A DNA stretch of 49,339 nt, from contig CAMLGR010000011.1 of the NCBI GenBank assembly GCA_946479615.1, forward strand, positions 1-49,339. Reading direction: 5' to 3'. The notes below the pieces were generated by a model. The model ran no database searches. It had not been told where the DNA came from and saw only the letters and a program-made list of their open reading frames with translations. Below are positions 1-8,843 of this stretch, piece after piece. This stretch comes from an uncultured Bacteroidota bacterium (GTDB lineage: Bacteria; Bacteroidota; Bacteroidia; Chitinophagales; Chitinophagaceae). The first letter of the stretch is position 1. Each line of letters opens with the position of its first letter. The position numbers were made by a program, and so were the translations under genes.

Positions 1-299
1 TAGGACCAGTCGATCCATTCTTGTAATTGTTTGGTAGATACGGAACCATCAACCACGATGGTGTTCCAGTGTTTTTTATTCATGTGATAACCCGGCTGTA
101 CGCAACTATATTGTTCCCGGAGTTCTGCGGCCTTATCGGGATCACATTTTACATTGAATTGCAGGGGATCGCTGTCAAGCCCCGTTAATAAAAAAACTTT
201 TCCGGCGACCTTGAAGACAAGTGTATCAGGACCGAACGGGAGTGTTTCTTCCGCGTCTTTTTTTGACAGACAATATTCTCTCAGTGTTTCGATATTCAT
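1..299 (-). CDS. MmcQ/YjbR family protein (3' end cut by window edge)
   Basis: The start codon is at 299 and the frame stays open to base 1, so about 99 residues are visible and the C-terminus is missing. The protein begins MNIETLREYCLSKKDAEE and continues through LPFGPDTLVFKV, CDPDKAAELREQY and PGYHMNKKHWNTI, which is the pattern of the YjbR/MmcQ (CyaY-like fold) family of small proteins of unclear, possibly DNA-binding, role. It starts 7 nt after the RidA-like gene stops, so the two are probably cotranscribed. The family call is good; the function is not established from sequence. Confidence 0.8.
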   Translation of the reverse strand, partial: MNIETLREYCLSKKDAEETLPFGPDTLVFKVAGKVFLLTGLDSDPLQFNVKCDPDKAAELREQYSCVQPGYHMNKKHWNTIVVDGSVSTKQLQEWIDWS

Positions 300-306
300 A
301 ATTGTA

Positions 307-699
307 TTATTCCTGTGAAAGAATCGCCGTCGCTTCTATCTCGATCAGGTAAGATGGATCGATCAATCCTTTCACCTCGATCATGCTGGTACAGGGTTTT
401 ATATCTTTGAAAAACTCTCCATGCGCTCTTCCATATTCCTCCCAGCGGGAAATATCGGTTACAAACATTCTTGTTCTTACCACATCTTTTAATGAAGCTC
501 CTGCACCTTTCAATACTTTTTCAATCTTTTGAATAATATAAAAGGCCTGTTCATACGCACTGTCGCCGCCAACCAGGTTGGTATGCTCGTCTACAGCAAC
601 CGTTCCGGTGACCTCAACCGTATTTCCGATTTTTACGGCGCGGCTATACCCTACTATCTCTTCCCATTTGGCGCCGGATGAGTAATTTGTTCTTTGCAT
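307..699 (-). CDS. RidA/YjgF/UK114 family protein without the usual catalytic Arg
   Basis: 130 residues, the normal length for the YjgF/RidA family, whose best-known members hydrolyse reactive enamine/imine intermediates of PLP enzymes. The fold signature is visible: VEVTGTVAVD (about 28-37), QAFYIIQKIEKVLKGAGASLKDVV (51-74), and the C-terminal strand SMIEVKGLIDPSYLIEIEA (105-123). In classical RidA the segment reads VARLP and the Arg binds the substrate carboxylate. Here the equivalent position is Gly111 (VKGLI), so it probably belongs to one of the Rid subfamilies that lack deaminase activity. It lies 11 nt downstream of the exonuclease gene and 7 nt upstream of the YjbR gene. Confidence 0.88.
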   Translation of the reverse strand: MQRTNYSSGAKWEEIVGYSRAVKIGNTVEVTGTVAVDEHTNLVGGDSAYEQAFYIIQKIEKVLKGAGASLKDVVRTRMFVTDISRWEEYGRAHGEFFKDIKPCTSMIEVKGLIDPSYLIEIEATAILSQE

Positions 700-710
700 A
701 GAAAATCTGG

Positions 711-1433
711 TTATGATTTTATTTCAATGTTTTCGGTTCTTACCAATTGTTCTCCCATCATCCGCAGTAGCAACTGTGTGACTGTTACCACATCTTTCTG
801 GCAATACACAACAATACGTGCAAGATCATGCTCCTTCCAGTATACTTCCCAGACACGACTGCCATCGATATCATCTTTTGGAGTAGGAATACCCAATGTA
901 TAGGCAAGGAGATTCAGGGAAGTATAACTTTTAAAATCACCGAATTTCCAGAGGTCCATCGTGTCAAGATGGTTCACTTCCCAGGGCTTTTTTCCTGCTG
1001 AATCCAAAATGGAAGGGATCGGGATGTTATTGATGATCATCCGGCGGCAGAGATAGGGGAAATCGAATTCCTTCCCATTATGCGCACACAGGAACTTCGG
1101 ATCGCCAATAGTCCACTTCTTCAGCATTCCGGCGAATTCTTCCAGGATCAGCGCCTCATTATCTCCTGAAAATGATTTGATGATGAGTTTTTTCTGATCG
1201 CGGTTACCGGAAATAAATCCGCAACTGATACAGATGATCTTGCCAAATTCTGCATAGATACCGGCTTTTGGATAGATCGTAGCGGTTGTTTCTTCTTCTT
1301 TATTGCGGATAAGATAAGCGGCCTTGGTATCCCATAACGATTTCCATTCATCAGCCAGCACTTCGTAGGAAGGTTGCTGCGGCACTGTTTCAATGTCGAG
1401 AAAAAGAATACTATTGATGGGATATGGAAGCAT
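711..1433 (-). CDS. Predicted 3'-5' exonuclease, DEDDy PolB-like
   Basis: 240 residues of a DnaQ-like/PolB-like exonuclease (the family called predicted 3'-5' exonuclease related to the PolB exonuclease domain). The DEDDy motifs are in order: Exo I FLDIETV with D13 and E15; Exo II AHNGKEFDFPYL with D124; Exo III YCQKDV with Y210 and D214 (YxxxD). It has no polymerase domain, so it is a stand-alone nuclease, probably cytoplasmic and used in DNA repair or RNA/DNA trimming. A small hairpin separates it from the VOC gene upstream, so it may head its own transcript with the RidA-like and YjbR genes. Confidence 0.85.
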   Translation of the reverse strand: MLPYPINSILFLDIETVPQQPSYEVLADEWKSLWDTKAAYLIRNKEEETTATIYPKAGIYAEFGKIICISCGFISGNRDQKKLIIKSFSGDNEALILEEFAGMLKKWTIGDPKFLCAHNGKEFDFPYLCRRMIINNIPIPSILDSAGKKPWEVNHLDTMDLWKFGDFKSYTSLNLLAYTLGIPTPKDDIDGSRVWEVYWKEHDLARIVVYCQKDVVTVTQLLLRMMGEQLVRTENIEIKS

Positions 1434-1447
1434 AGATTGATTTATAC

Positions 1448-1478
1448 CTAAAAATAAAGAACCCCGCTGAAACGGGGT
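1448..1478 (-). terminator. Probable rho-independent terminator after the VOC gene
   Basis: On the minus strand ACCCCG and CGGGGT pair around a 6-nt loop (1461-1478) and are followed by TCTTTATTTTT. The stem is short and the U tract is interrupted, so termination may be partial. Confidence 0.5.
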
Positions 1479-1507
1479 CTGTGTTTATAACGGGATAATA
1501 TGTTTTT

Positions 1508-1855
1508 TTAAGCGCCTTCTATCAGGCCAACATGATTGCCGAAAGGATCCTCAACAATCGCTACATGAATAGTTCCGCCCACATTGGTCCGTGGCTGAAT
1601 CTCTTTTCCGCCAATGCTTTTCAGTTTAGCGGCCGCTTTTTCCACATTATCAACGGCCCAGTAAGTAACGGTATGATTACCCCCGGTAAAATAGTTGGGA
1701 TCAGGATCAATACCCAGTTCAAACCCTCCGATATCAAAACCTACATAAAAAGGCTCATCAAAATAGGGCTGAATACCGGTTGCTTTGATATACCATTCTT
1801 TGGCGGCGGCAAGATCAGGCGCATGATAGATAATGGTACGAAGTTTTTTAAACAT
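1508..1855 (-). CDS. VOC (glyoxalase/bleomycin-resistance) superfamily protein
   Basis: 115 residues with one complete set of paired beta-alpha-beta-beta-beta motifs of the vicinal oxygen chelate fold: FKKLRTIIYHAPDLAAAKEWYIKATG at the N-terminus, FELGIDP in the middle, and IVEDPFGNHVGLIE at the C-terminus, the classic ending of this superfamily. His10, Glu46 and the terminal Glu are the likely metal ligands. The substrate cannot be told from sequence. The start is 6 nt after the manC stop, so it is cotranscribed with manC; that spacing looks like operon convenience rather than shared pathway. Confidence 0.85.
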   Translation of the reverse strand: MFKKLRTIIYHAPDLAAAKEWYIKATGIQPYFDEPFYVGFDIGGFELGIDPDPNYFTGGNHTVTYWAVDNVEKAAAKLKSIGGKEIQPRTNVGGTIHVAIVEDPFGNHVGLIEGA

Positions 1856-1861
1856 ATTATT

Positions 1862-2944
1862 TTAGAGATATTTTTCACCTTTATTTCTCTTTACTTCAGC
1901 CACATATTCTTTGATCTCCTGTTCCTGGTCTTTCCGGCAGATCAGTAATACATCTTTTGTATCAACGACAATATAATCATCAAGGCCCTGTAATAAAACA
2001 AGCTTATTATTGGGAACATGCACCATGCAGTTCTTTGCATCCACGACCATCACATGATCACCAGCCACTGCATTTTGAAAATAATCCTTGTCCATATTTT
2101 CCCAGGCGCTGTTCCAGGTGCCGAGATCGCTCCAGGAGAAAGTGGCTGGGATCACATATACATTATCCGCACTTTCCATGATACCGAAGTCAATAGAGAT
2201 ATTAGTACAGAGAGGATAGATTTTTTCGATAGCTGCAGCTTCTTGTTTGGTATTAAAAGCGTCTTTTTCCGCTGCAAACACATCATACATTTCCGGCTGA
2301 TATTTCTCAAAAGCCGCGAGCACATTTTTTACCTTCCAGGTAAAGATGCCCGCATTCCAGAGAAAATCACCGCTGGCCAGGAATGTTTTAGCAAGTTCCA
2401 GGTTTGGTTTTTCGGTAAATGTTTTCACTTTATGCACACCGGGTACAACTTCAGGTCCATCATGTTGAATATAACCATACCCGGTATTGGGTGATGTGGG
2501 TTTGATACCGATCGTTACCAGGGCATTGATATTATCGACAAATTCTAATGCCTTCGTTCCGGTTTTTACAAAATGATCCACATCCGTAATAAGATTATCT
2601 GCCGGCGCCGCCATCATAACGGCTTCAGGATCTTTCTGAAATAATTTAAACGCGATATAAGCGATGCAGGGCGCCGTATTCTTTCTTGATGGTTCTGCCA
2701 GGATATTTTCATCAGGTAATGCAGGCAATTGTTTTTTCACCAGGTCCACATACTCTCTCGAAGTAATGATATAGATATTCTCGGCCGGTACCAGTTTGCT
2801 ATAACGCGAAAAAGTTTGCTGGATCAGGGTTTCACCGGAGTTTAAAATATCCAGGAATTGCTTGGGGAAATTGCTGCGGCTCATTGGCCAGAACCGGCTT
2901 CCGATCCCTCCCGCCATAATAGCAACGTAATGATGTTTGTTCAT
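1862..2944 (-). CDS. manC: Mannose-1-phosphate guanylyltransferase
   Basis: 360 residues that make GDP-mannose from mannose-1-phosphate and GTP, feeding fucose/mannose-containing cell-surface polysaccharides. The nucleotidyltransferase signature MAGGIGSRFWPMSRSNFPKQ lies at residues 11-30, with LAEPSRKNTAPCIAYIA and FTEKPNLELAKTFL downstream, and the ISIDFGIMESADNVYVIPATFSWSDLGTW block typical of ManC. The length matches the short, monofunctional type without the C-terminal phosphomannose isomerase cupin. It is 43 nt downstream of the S41 peptidase gene on the same strand. Confidence 0.92.
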   Translation of the reverse strand: MNKHHYVAIMAGGIGSRFWPMSRSNFPKQFLDILNSGETLIQQTFSRYSKLVPAENIYIITSREYVDLVKKQLPALPDENILAEPSRKNTAPCIAYIAFKLFQKDPEAVMMAAPADNLITDVDHFVKTGTKALEFVDNINALVTIGIKPTSPNTGYGYIQHDGPEVVPGVHKVKTFTEKPNLELAKTFLASGDFLWNAGIFTWKVKNVLAAFEKYQPEMYDVFAAEKDAFNTKQEAAAIEKIYPLCTNISIDFGIMESADNVYVIPATFSWSDLGTWNSAWENMDKDYFQNAVAGDHVMVVDAKNCMVHVPNNKLVLLQGLDDYIVVDTKDVLLICRKDQEQEIKEYVAEVKRNKGEKYL

Positions 2945-2987
2945 TTATTTATATGTTAACCAGTGGTTAAGGAAACGCAAAGCTAAA

Positions 2988-4448
2988 TTATTTTATGATC
3001 AGGCTATCTACTATATAATTGATCTGCTGATCCTTGTTGTCTTTAAACGATTTATAATCATCCTGCACCAGGTAATCGGGTATAATGCCCCGCCCAGGCT
3101 TATCAGCGCCATAAGAATATAAAAGATTGGCATAAGCAAACTGGAAACCAATACCGGTTGCCGGCAACGTGTATTTCAGCGTAGCGAACCCGTTCCCGGA
3201 AAAATCACCACCGCTTGTTTCATAGCCGATTACCCTTGCACCAGCTGTATGCCTCGCCAGCAATGTAAAGTACGAAGCGGAAGAAACGGTTTTATAATTG
3301 GTAATAATAATTACGTGTTTGGTAAAACGATTAGCGGATATTGTCCATTGACCGATCAGGCTGTCCTGCAGTTCATACCTGTTTTTATTAAAGCGGGTAA
3401 ACTCTTCTTTTAAACGGTTGTCAATCGATTCCAGCATATCCCTGTCAAAGTCTTTGGATAAATATTCCGGGAACGGGATCTTGTTAATGCGGGTGGAAAC
3501 TGTCTTGTATTCCGCAAAAGGAATTTTAGCGATATAGGAATTCAGCAGGAAACAATTATACAAATCGCCACCGGTATTTTCCCGGAGATCGATGACCAGT
3601 GTTTTTATATTGGGCTTATTCACCAGCAGCTCAAAGCTGTTGGATAAGAAATTTTCAAAAGCCTGTTGCTGGTTGCCCGAATCAAATTCAAACGTGGTTA
3701 ACCGCAGCAATGCATAATTATTATCGTTTACTATGCGAAGAAAATAAGGAACATCCGTGGCATCATAGTAAAAGCGGCGCTGCCTCCGCTCATTAACCGA
3801 GGTTAATGAAACGCCTTTCGGATAAATAGTCTTTATACGGCCCGATGTATCTTTTATTAATAACTCGAATTTTTTATACCCGCCAAAACGTACAAAATAA
3901 TCATAGCTGAAGTCGGAACTGGTCAGGTATTTCTGTGTTTCGCGGTGAAAGCCTTCCACTGAATTATACATCATCAGGGAATCCAGCAATCTTTTCACCG
4001 GTATGGTATTCACTGAAAGTATCTTAGTGCCATGAGGTACTTCAAAATCTGAATTAGCGATCAGGGCGCCATCGATATAAATGACGGGAAAAGGAAAGAA
4101 CAGCTCCCGGTTGAACAAGCTGTCAACGGCGCGTTGCGGCAGCGAAGTATACGTGTGTGAACACCCGATCTCATCGACAATAAAGCTCAGTTTATTATAA
4201 AATCCACGCAGTGTTACCGGCGCCTTGATCGTTTCCGAAATACTATCGAATATAAAATTCAATCTTTTCTTATCGATGTATTCTGTCAGCGCCGGGTGTG
4301 CCTGTTCAAGTATTTGACGAAACAGTTTATAATCTTTCATTGCCTTTACCTGCTCCACTCTTTCATTGAGCGGGTCTTCAGGGGCTTTAAGATTACAGGA
4401 GGAAAACAAAAGAATACCTGCCAGCAACAGGTAAAATAAGCGGGACAT
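2988..4448 (-). CDS. S41 family peptidase, lipoprotein
   Basis: 486 residues. The N-terminus MSRLFYLLLAGILLFSSCN is a lipoprotein signal with Cys19 as the lipidated residue, so the protein is anchored in an envelope membrane. The C-terminal half has the S41 (C-terminal-processing/tricorn-like) core: LVIDLRENTGGD, then TVSSASYFTLLARH with the probable nucleophilic Ser, and GYETSGGDFSG. I see no clear PDZ domain. Such Bacteroidota lipoproteins are usually of unknown substrate. Its start codon is next to the kdsD stop (1 nt apart), which suggests translational coupling. Confidence 0.85.
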   Translation of the reverse strand: MSRLFYLLLAGILLFSSCNLKAPEDPLNERVEQVKAMKDYKLFRQILEQAHPALTEYIDKKRLNFIFDSISETIKAPVTLRGFYNKLSFIVDEIGCSHTYTSLPQRAVDSLFNRELFFPFPVIYIDGALIANSDFEVPHGTKILSVNTIPVKRLLDSLMMYNSVEGFHRETQKYLTSSDFSYDYFVRFGGYKKFELLIKDTSGRIKTIYPKGVSLTSVNERRQRRFYYDATDVPYFLRIVNDNNYALLRLTTFEFDSGNQQQAFENFLSNSFELLVNKPNIKTLVIDLRENTGGDLYNCFLLNSYIAKIPFAEYKTVSTRINKIPFPEYLSKDFDRDMLESIDNRLKEEFTRFNKNRYELQDSLIGQWTISANRFTKHVIIITNYKTVSSASYFTLLARHTAGARVIGYETSGGDFSGNGFATLKYTLPATGIGFQFAYANLLYSYGADKPGRGIIPDYLVQDDYKSFKDNKDQQINYIVDSLIIK

Positions 4449-4449
4449 A

Positions 4450-5409
4450 TTATATTAATCCTTCTTTTACGAGATCGTGCAAATGTATAATGCCAAGATA
4501 TGCGCCATTTTCTGTAACGGCCAACTGTGTGATTTCTTTTTTACGAAGCAGGTCAAGTGCGGTGACAGCCAACTCATCGGGCGCAATCGTCTTTGGGTTC
4601 TTCGTCATAATATCGGCAGCTTTTGCCTTATCGATATTAATATCATTTTTAAGCATGCGGCGAAGATCACCATCTGTAATAATTCCCAGCAATTGATTAG
4701 TCTCATCGGTAACCGCTGTTACTCCTAATCTTTTTTGTGTCATCTCCATGATCACATCTTTCAGCGACTGACCGGGATGCACCCTGGGCTTTTCATTACC
4801 CGGGTATAAGTCGGATACGCGGAGGTATAATTTTTTTCCCAATGTTCCACCGGGATGGAACTTGGCAAAGTCGTCGCTTTTAAATCCTTTCTTTTCCATC
4901 AGGCATACCGCCAGGGTATCGCCCATGACTAATTGAGCCGTGGTACTGGTGGTTGGGGCGAGGTTATTGGGACAGGCTTCCTGTTCAACGGTCGTATTCA
5001 GAATAATATCCGATTGTTTGGCAAGATAAGAAGCGGTGTTGCCCACCATGCCGATCAATGTATTTCCAAAATTCCTGATCAGGGGTACCAGCACCTTTAT
5101 TTCAGGACTTTCGCCGCTTTTGCTGATCACAATCACTACATCGTCCTGCTGAACAATACCAAGGTCGCCATGAATAGCATCCGCAGCATGCATAAAGATC
5201 GAAGGCGTACCGGTGGAATTAAGGGTTGCTACTATTTTCTGGGCGATCACGGCACTTTTACCGATCCCGCTGATCACGATCCGGCCCTGGCAATCTGCCA
5301 TAGCGGTTAGTGCTTTTTCAAAATCTTCATTGATAAACGAAGCCAGGTTGGCGATGGAGCGGGCTTCCAGTTCAATGGTTTGGAGAGCGATCTGTTTCAG
5401 GCTTGACAT
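4450..5409 (-). CDS. kdsD: Arabinose-5-phosphate isomerase (KpsF/GutQ family)
   Basis: 319 residues from the Met at 5409; an upstream in-frame Met at 5421 would add four residues. It interconverts ribulose-5-phosphate and arabinose-5-phosphate, the first step to KDO for lipopolysaccharide. The SIS domain covers about residues 30-170 with VISGIGKSA, STGTPSIFMHAADAIHGDLG and VIVISKSGESPEI. Two CBS domains follow (about 205-315; VTAVTDETNQLLGIITDGDLRRML and AVTENGAYLGIIHLHDL). A TAATTTTG -7 element lies on the minus strand at 5419-5426, overlapping the upstream Met, which supports the 5409 start. This gene heads the run that includes the S41 peptidase and manC. Confidence 0.9.
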   Translation of the reverse strand: MSSLKQIALQTIELEARSIANLASFINEDFEKALTAMADCQGRIVISGIGKSAVIAQKIVATLNSTGTPSIFMHAADAIHGDLGIVQQDDVVIVISKSGESPEIKVLVPLIRNFGNTLIGMVGNTASYLAKQSDIILNTTVEQEACPNNLAPTTSTTAQLVMGDTLAVCLMEKKGFKSDDFAKFHPGGTLGKKLYLRVSDLYPGNEKPRVHPGQSLKDVIMEMTQKRLGVTAVTDETNQLLGIITDGDLRRMLKNDINIDKAKAADIMTKNPKTIAPDELAVTALDLLRKKEITQLAVTENGAYLGIIHLHDLVKEGLI

Positions 5410-5421
5410 AATAAGAGGCAA

Positions 5422-5822
5422 AATTATATTATTTAATTCAGTCGGGGGACGGGGACGCTATCACTGGTATCGGTTGCTTGTTTTTGATTGGTTAACAGGT
5501 CCCACTTTTAACACTCAAAACATGGATTTCCGGTCATTGATTTGTAAATTCGCGGCCGCCGTTAGATACGGCGCCCCAGGAAGGGAAGAATTCGTGCGAA
5601 GGAACTTTCCGGAATGAATACCCAGAGCCGCAGTTTTTGAGTACCCATCACTTCCCCATTAATTGTAAGGTGTAAACACTTATTAACCCGATAATTGTCG
5701 GTTAAACTCCCAAAAAGGGAGGGTTTAACATGGATTATATCTGGTAAAATGAGTAACTTAAATAATTCCGCTTTTTCAGAAAGCGGGGATCTGGCAAGAT
5801 CTGTTGATGAAATATCAGAGCA
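5422..5822. other. Divergent intergenic region between kdsD and recQ
   Basis: No convincing gene lies here. It holds the kdsD promoter side and the recQ leader. A stem with arms GTTAAACTCCC and GGGAGGGTTTAAC (two-base bulge) spans 5701-5729, about 94 nt upstream of recQ, and a smaller GTGTAAACAC palindrome lies at 5670-5679. Either could act in recQ regulation. Confidence 0.5.
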
Positions 5823-8093
5823 ATGGGAACACAAGTAAAAAAGACAGCTGCGAAGAAAACGGCTAAAGAGAAAGTCACTCCAAACAAGAAAACCGCCGGA
5901 CACCGGTTTGATCTCCACAAGGCATTACAGGAACATTTTGGTTTTGATAAATTCAAGGGTAACCAGGAAAAAGCGATTGAATCCCTGCTCGCCGGTCATG
6001 ATACATTTGTGATCATGCCTACGGGCGGTGGTAAAAGCCTTTGTTATCAATTACCGGCTATGGTGAGTGAAGGTGTGGCGATCATCGTTTCGCCGCTGAT
6101 CGCACTCATGAAGAACCAGGTTGACCTGGTGCGTGGTTATAGCAGTAATGATGAAGTAGCGCATTTTCTCAATTCTACGTTGAATAAAAAAGAGGTCAAG
6201 GAAGTGCATGATGACTTGCTCAGCGGCAAGACAAAAATGCTGTATGTAGCGCCGGAAACATTGACCAAACAGGAAAATGTTGATTTTTTCTCCGATCTTA
6301 AAATATCTTTTTTCGCTGTTGATGAAGCGCATTGCATTTCGGAATGGGGGCATGATTTCCGCCCCGAGTATCGCCGTCTTCGCGAAATGATGATCCAGAT
6401 AAATCCTGATGTACCGGTGATCGCTTTAACAGCAACGGCTACACCGAAAGTGCAGAATGATATTGTAAAGAACCTGGATTTGCAGGAGCCGAATATTTTT
6501 ATTTCTTCTTTTAACCGTGGCAATCTTTATTACGAGATCCTTCCCAAGATCAAAAAAGCGCAGACCGATGAAAGTATCGTTCGCTTTATCAAGGGAATGA
6601 AGGGAAACAGCGGGATCATTTATACGCTCAACCGCAAAACAACAGAAGAGCTGGCCAATATCTTAATGGCCAATGGTATCAAAGCCGTTGCCTATCATGC
6701 CGGCCTGGACAGTAAATTAAGAGCAGAGCGGCAGGACCAGTTCCTCAATGAAGACACACAGGTTATCTGTGCCACGATCGCCTTTGGAATGGGGATCGAT
6801 AAACCGGATATCCGGTTTGTCATTCACTACAACATTCCCAAATCGATCGAGAATTATTACCAGGAAACCGGTCGTGCAGGCCGTGATGGACTGGAAGGAA
6901 AATGTATTTTATATTATTCGCATAAGGATGTCAGCAAGCTGGAACATTTGATGCGCGACAAACCGCTTAGTGAACGCGAAGTAGGGGCGCAGCTCATCAA
7001 TGAAACGGTTGGTTATGCCGAAACAGGCGTTTGCCGCCGCAAAGTATTAATGAGCTATTTCGGTGAGGAATATGAAACAGAGAATTGCGGCAGTTGTGAT
7101 AACTGTAAACATCCGAAGGAGCGTGTAGAAGCAAAAGCGGAGGCTGTCATTGTATTAAAAGCGATCAAGGCATTGGATGAGCGGTTTGCTACGGACTATG
7201 TAGTAAGAATTATATCGGGAAAACTCACGCCACAGATCAAAATGTTCCGGCACGAAGGACTGGATGTATTTGCAAGTGGTAATGATAAAGACAATCACTT
7301 CTGGAACTCTTTGATCCGCCAGTTATTGCTGGAAGGACTATTGAAAAAGGATATTGAAGAATATGGGGTATTAAAATTCACGAAGAAGGGCGAAGCCTTT
7401 TTAAAGAAATCCAAATCATTTGCGATCGTGCTCAACAACCAGTTTGAAGATGCGAATGCGGATGATGAGGAAGATGCAGAGGGTGGTACAGGTGCTGCCA
7501 CGGATGAGAAACTGTTTGAAATGTTGAAAGAACTGCGGCAGAAAGAAGCGAAGAAAAAAACATTGCCCCCGTTTGTCATCTTCCTGGAAACATCGTTACA
7601 GGACATGGCGACATTATATCCTACATCGATCTCCGACCTGGAAAATTGCCAGGGGGTGAGCAAGGGAAAAGCGATGCGGTATGGTAAACCGTTTGTGGAC
7701 CTGATCGCGAAATATGTGGAGGAGAACAATATCGTGAAGCCGGATGATTTTGTGATGAAAAGCGTGGTGAATAAAAGCGGCAACAAAGTATTTATCATTC
7801 AGCAGACCGATAAAAAAGTGGCACTGGAGACCATTGCGAAGAACAAGGGTTGGAGGATGGATGAGATGCTGGAGGAGATGGAGACGATTGCGGCGAGTGG
7901 CACCAAACTCAACCTGGACTATGCGATAGATGAAATGCTGGATGAATATGACCAGGACGAGATCATCGAATACTTCAAGGGCTGTGAGACCTCTTCTCTG
8001 CAGGTGGCCCAGGAAGAGTTATCGGAACATAATTTCAACTGGGAGCAGCTCAAGATCATGCGGATCAAATTTTTAAACCAGTACGGAATGTAG
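5823..8093 (+). CDS. recQ: ATP-dependent DNA helicase RecQ
   Basis: 756 residues. A Lys/Ala-rich extension (1-25) precedes the DExH helicase core: Walker A MPTGGGKS (65-72), DEAH at 167-170 with the aromatic-rich loop [14 protein letters not shown], and motif [12 protein letters not shown] (347-356). The zinc-binding module has Cys404, 422, 425 and 428. The RQC winged-helix region covers about 440-535, HRDC about 562-635 ([27 protein letters not shown]), and a helix-turn-helix-like tail about 660-756. All parts of a complete bacterial RecQ are present, so it should unwind 3'-5' and act in recombination repair. The gene stands alone. Confidence 0.96.
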   Translation: MGTQVKKTAAKKTAKEKVTPNKKTAGHRFDLHKALQEHFGFDKFKGNQEKAIESLLAGHDTFVIMPTGGGKSLCYQLPAMVSEGVAIIVSPLIALMKNQVDLVRGYSSNDEVAHFLNSTLNKKEVKEVHDDLLSGKTKMLYVAPETLTKQENVDFFSDLKISFFAVDEAHCISEWGHDFRPEYRRLREMMIQINPDVPVIALTATATPKVQNDIVKNLDLQEPNIFISSFNRGNLYYEILPKIKKAQTDESIVRFIKGMKGNSGIIYTLNRKTTEELANILMANGIKAVAYHAGLDSKLRAERQDQFLNEDTQVICATIAFGMGIDKPDIRFVIHYNIPKSIENYYQETGRAGRDGLEGKCILYYSHKDVSKLEHLMRDKPLSEREVGAQLINETVGYAETGVCRRKVLMSYFGEEYETENCGSCDNCKHPKERVEAKAEAVIVLKAIKALDERFATDYVVRIISGKLTPQIKMFRHEGLDVFASGNDKDNHFWNSLIRQLLLEGLLKKDIEEYGVLKFTKKGEAFLKKSKSFAIVLNNQFEDANADDEEDAEGGTGAATDEKLFEMLKELRQKEAKKKTLPPFVIFLETSLQDMATLYPTSISDLENCQGVSKGKAMRYGKPFVDLIAKYVEENNIVKPDDFVMKSVVNKSGNKVFIIQQTDKKVALETIAKNKGWRMDEMLEEMETIAASGTKLNLDYAIDEMLDEYDQDEIIEYFKGCETSSLQVAQEELSEHNFNWEQLKIMRIKFLNQYGM

Positions 8094-8169
8094 GGGATAA
8101 TAAAAGTAAAAAACCAAAATTCCGGTCATTTAAGCGGGCGATTCTGCGGTTTTTTAGTGAAAATCCTTC

Positions 8170-8177
8170 TATATTTG
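8170..8177 (+). promoter_or_regulatory. Putative -7 element for tRNA-Phe
   Basis: TATATTTG fits the Bacteroidota -7 consensus TAnnTTTG exactly and lies 47 nt upstream of the tRNA 5' end. The -33 TTTG element is not clear. Confidence 0.45.
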
Positions 8178-8224
8178 CAACCCGGCTGGAATTTTGGGGT
8201 TAAATCCCGGAATTTCAATCGAAT

Positions 8225-8297
8225 GGTGCGGTAGCTCAGTCGGTAGAGCAAAGGACTGAAAATCCTTGTGTCGGCGGTTCGATCCCGCCCCACACCA
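8225..8297 (+). tRNA. tRNA-Phe(GAA)
   Basis: A 73-nt cloverleaf can be drawn by hand: acceptor 8225-8231 with 8290-8296, D arm 8234-8249, anticodon stem-loop 8251-8267 with GAA at 8258-8260, variable loop GTGTC, and T arm GGCGG-TTCGATC-CCGCC at 8273-8289. The discriminator is A8297 and no CCA is encoded (CGA follows). The acceptor stem has a C5-A68 mismatch. The 3' part is duplicated at 9477-9495, marking it as the site of an insertion. Confidence 0.93.
8278..8296 (+). repeat. Putative attachment site inside the tRNA-Phe gene
   Basis: The 19 nt TTCGATCCCGCCCCACACC, covering the T loop to the acceptor 3' strand, recur at 9477-9495 with one change. This is the usual kind of core for integrases that target tRNA 3' ends. 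Confidence 0.55.
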
Positions 8298-8299
8298 CG

Positions 8300-8337
8300 A
8301 AAAAGCGGTTACGATGAAAATTCGTAGCCGCTTTTTT
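8300..8337 (+). terminator. Rho-independent terminator after tRNA-Phe
   Basis: Arms 8300-8314 and 8322-8336 (core AGCGGTTACGA with TCGTAGCCGCT, one mismatch) form a stem around a 7-nt loop, ending in TTTTTT. It directly follows the tRNA. The A run before the stem could let it also serve the minus-strand gene at 8406. Confidence 0.8.
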
Positions 8338-8405
8338 GTTGATGTCGAAAAAATCAATTTCTCCCATATCTCCAATAGTTCTTTACGTCAACAGGCCCCG
8401 AGGTT

Positions 8406-8843
8406 TTATGCTCTATGGAAATCTGATTTCCAATTTGTGATGTTTTTCTTAATTTCTTTTGGGGCAAGATTTTCTCTAACAGTACGTTCAACAAGACTTT
8501 CTAACTCTTCATCACTTGCAAAGCGTAATGCAATAATTTGATAAATGGATAATTGTTGTGGTAATTTCTTTCCTGTAATTATGAAATATCTAAAATTTTC
8601 TTCGGCTTTTATAGCTCTGTCTTGTGCTTTTAAGGCGAATGACCTATTGTGAAATGAAACGCTTATAACAGTCAATACTAATAACAGGAATAGAATTGCT
8701 AAAAAAATTTCGCCAATTTGACAAGTAATCAAATTATAGATAGCTCCTGCTATCAATATAGCCATTGCAGTAAATGTCAAATAATGATATAAGGGCACAT
8801 AATGAATATGGTTCTTATAGTTTTGAATTTGATTTTTTCTCAT
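8406..8843 (-). CDS. DUF6526-like small membrane protein
   Basis: 145 residues. The opening NQIQNYKNHIHYVPLYHYL resembles the DUF6526 family seen in Bacteroidota. Two transmembrane helices follow (about 24-45 and 48-66: FTAMAILIAGAIYNLI and EIFLAILFLLLVLTVISVSF), then a cytoplasmic basic/acidic C-terminal part (ALKAQDRAIKAEENFRYFIITGK, IIALRFASDEELESLVERTV) that is predicted helical. Its function is unknown. The gene is AT-rich and sits inside the tRNA-bounded island, alone between the tRNA terminator and a 280-nt non-coding stretch. Confidence 0.75.
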   Translation of the reverse strand: MRKNQIQNYKNHIHYVPLYHYLTFTAMAILIAGAIYNLITCQIGEIFLAILFLLLVLTVISVSFHNRSFALKAQDRAIKAEENFRYFIITGKKLPQQLSIYQIIALRFASDEELESLVERTVRENLAPKEIKKNITNWKSDFHRA

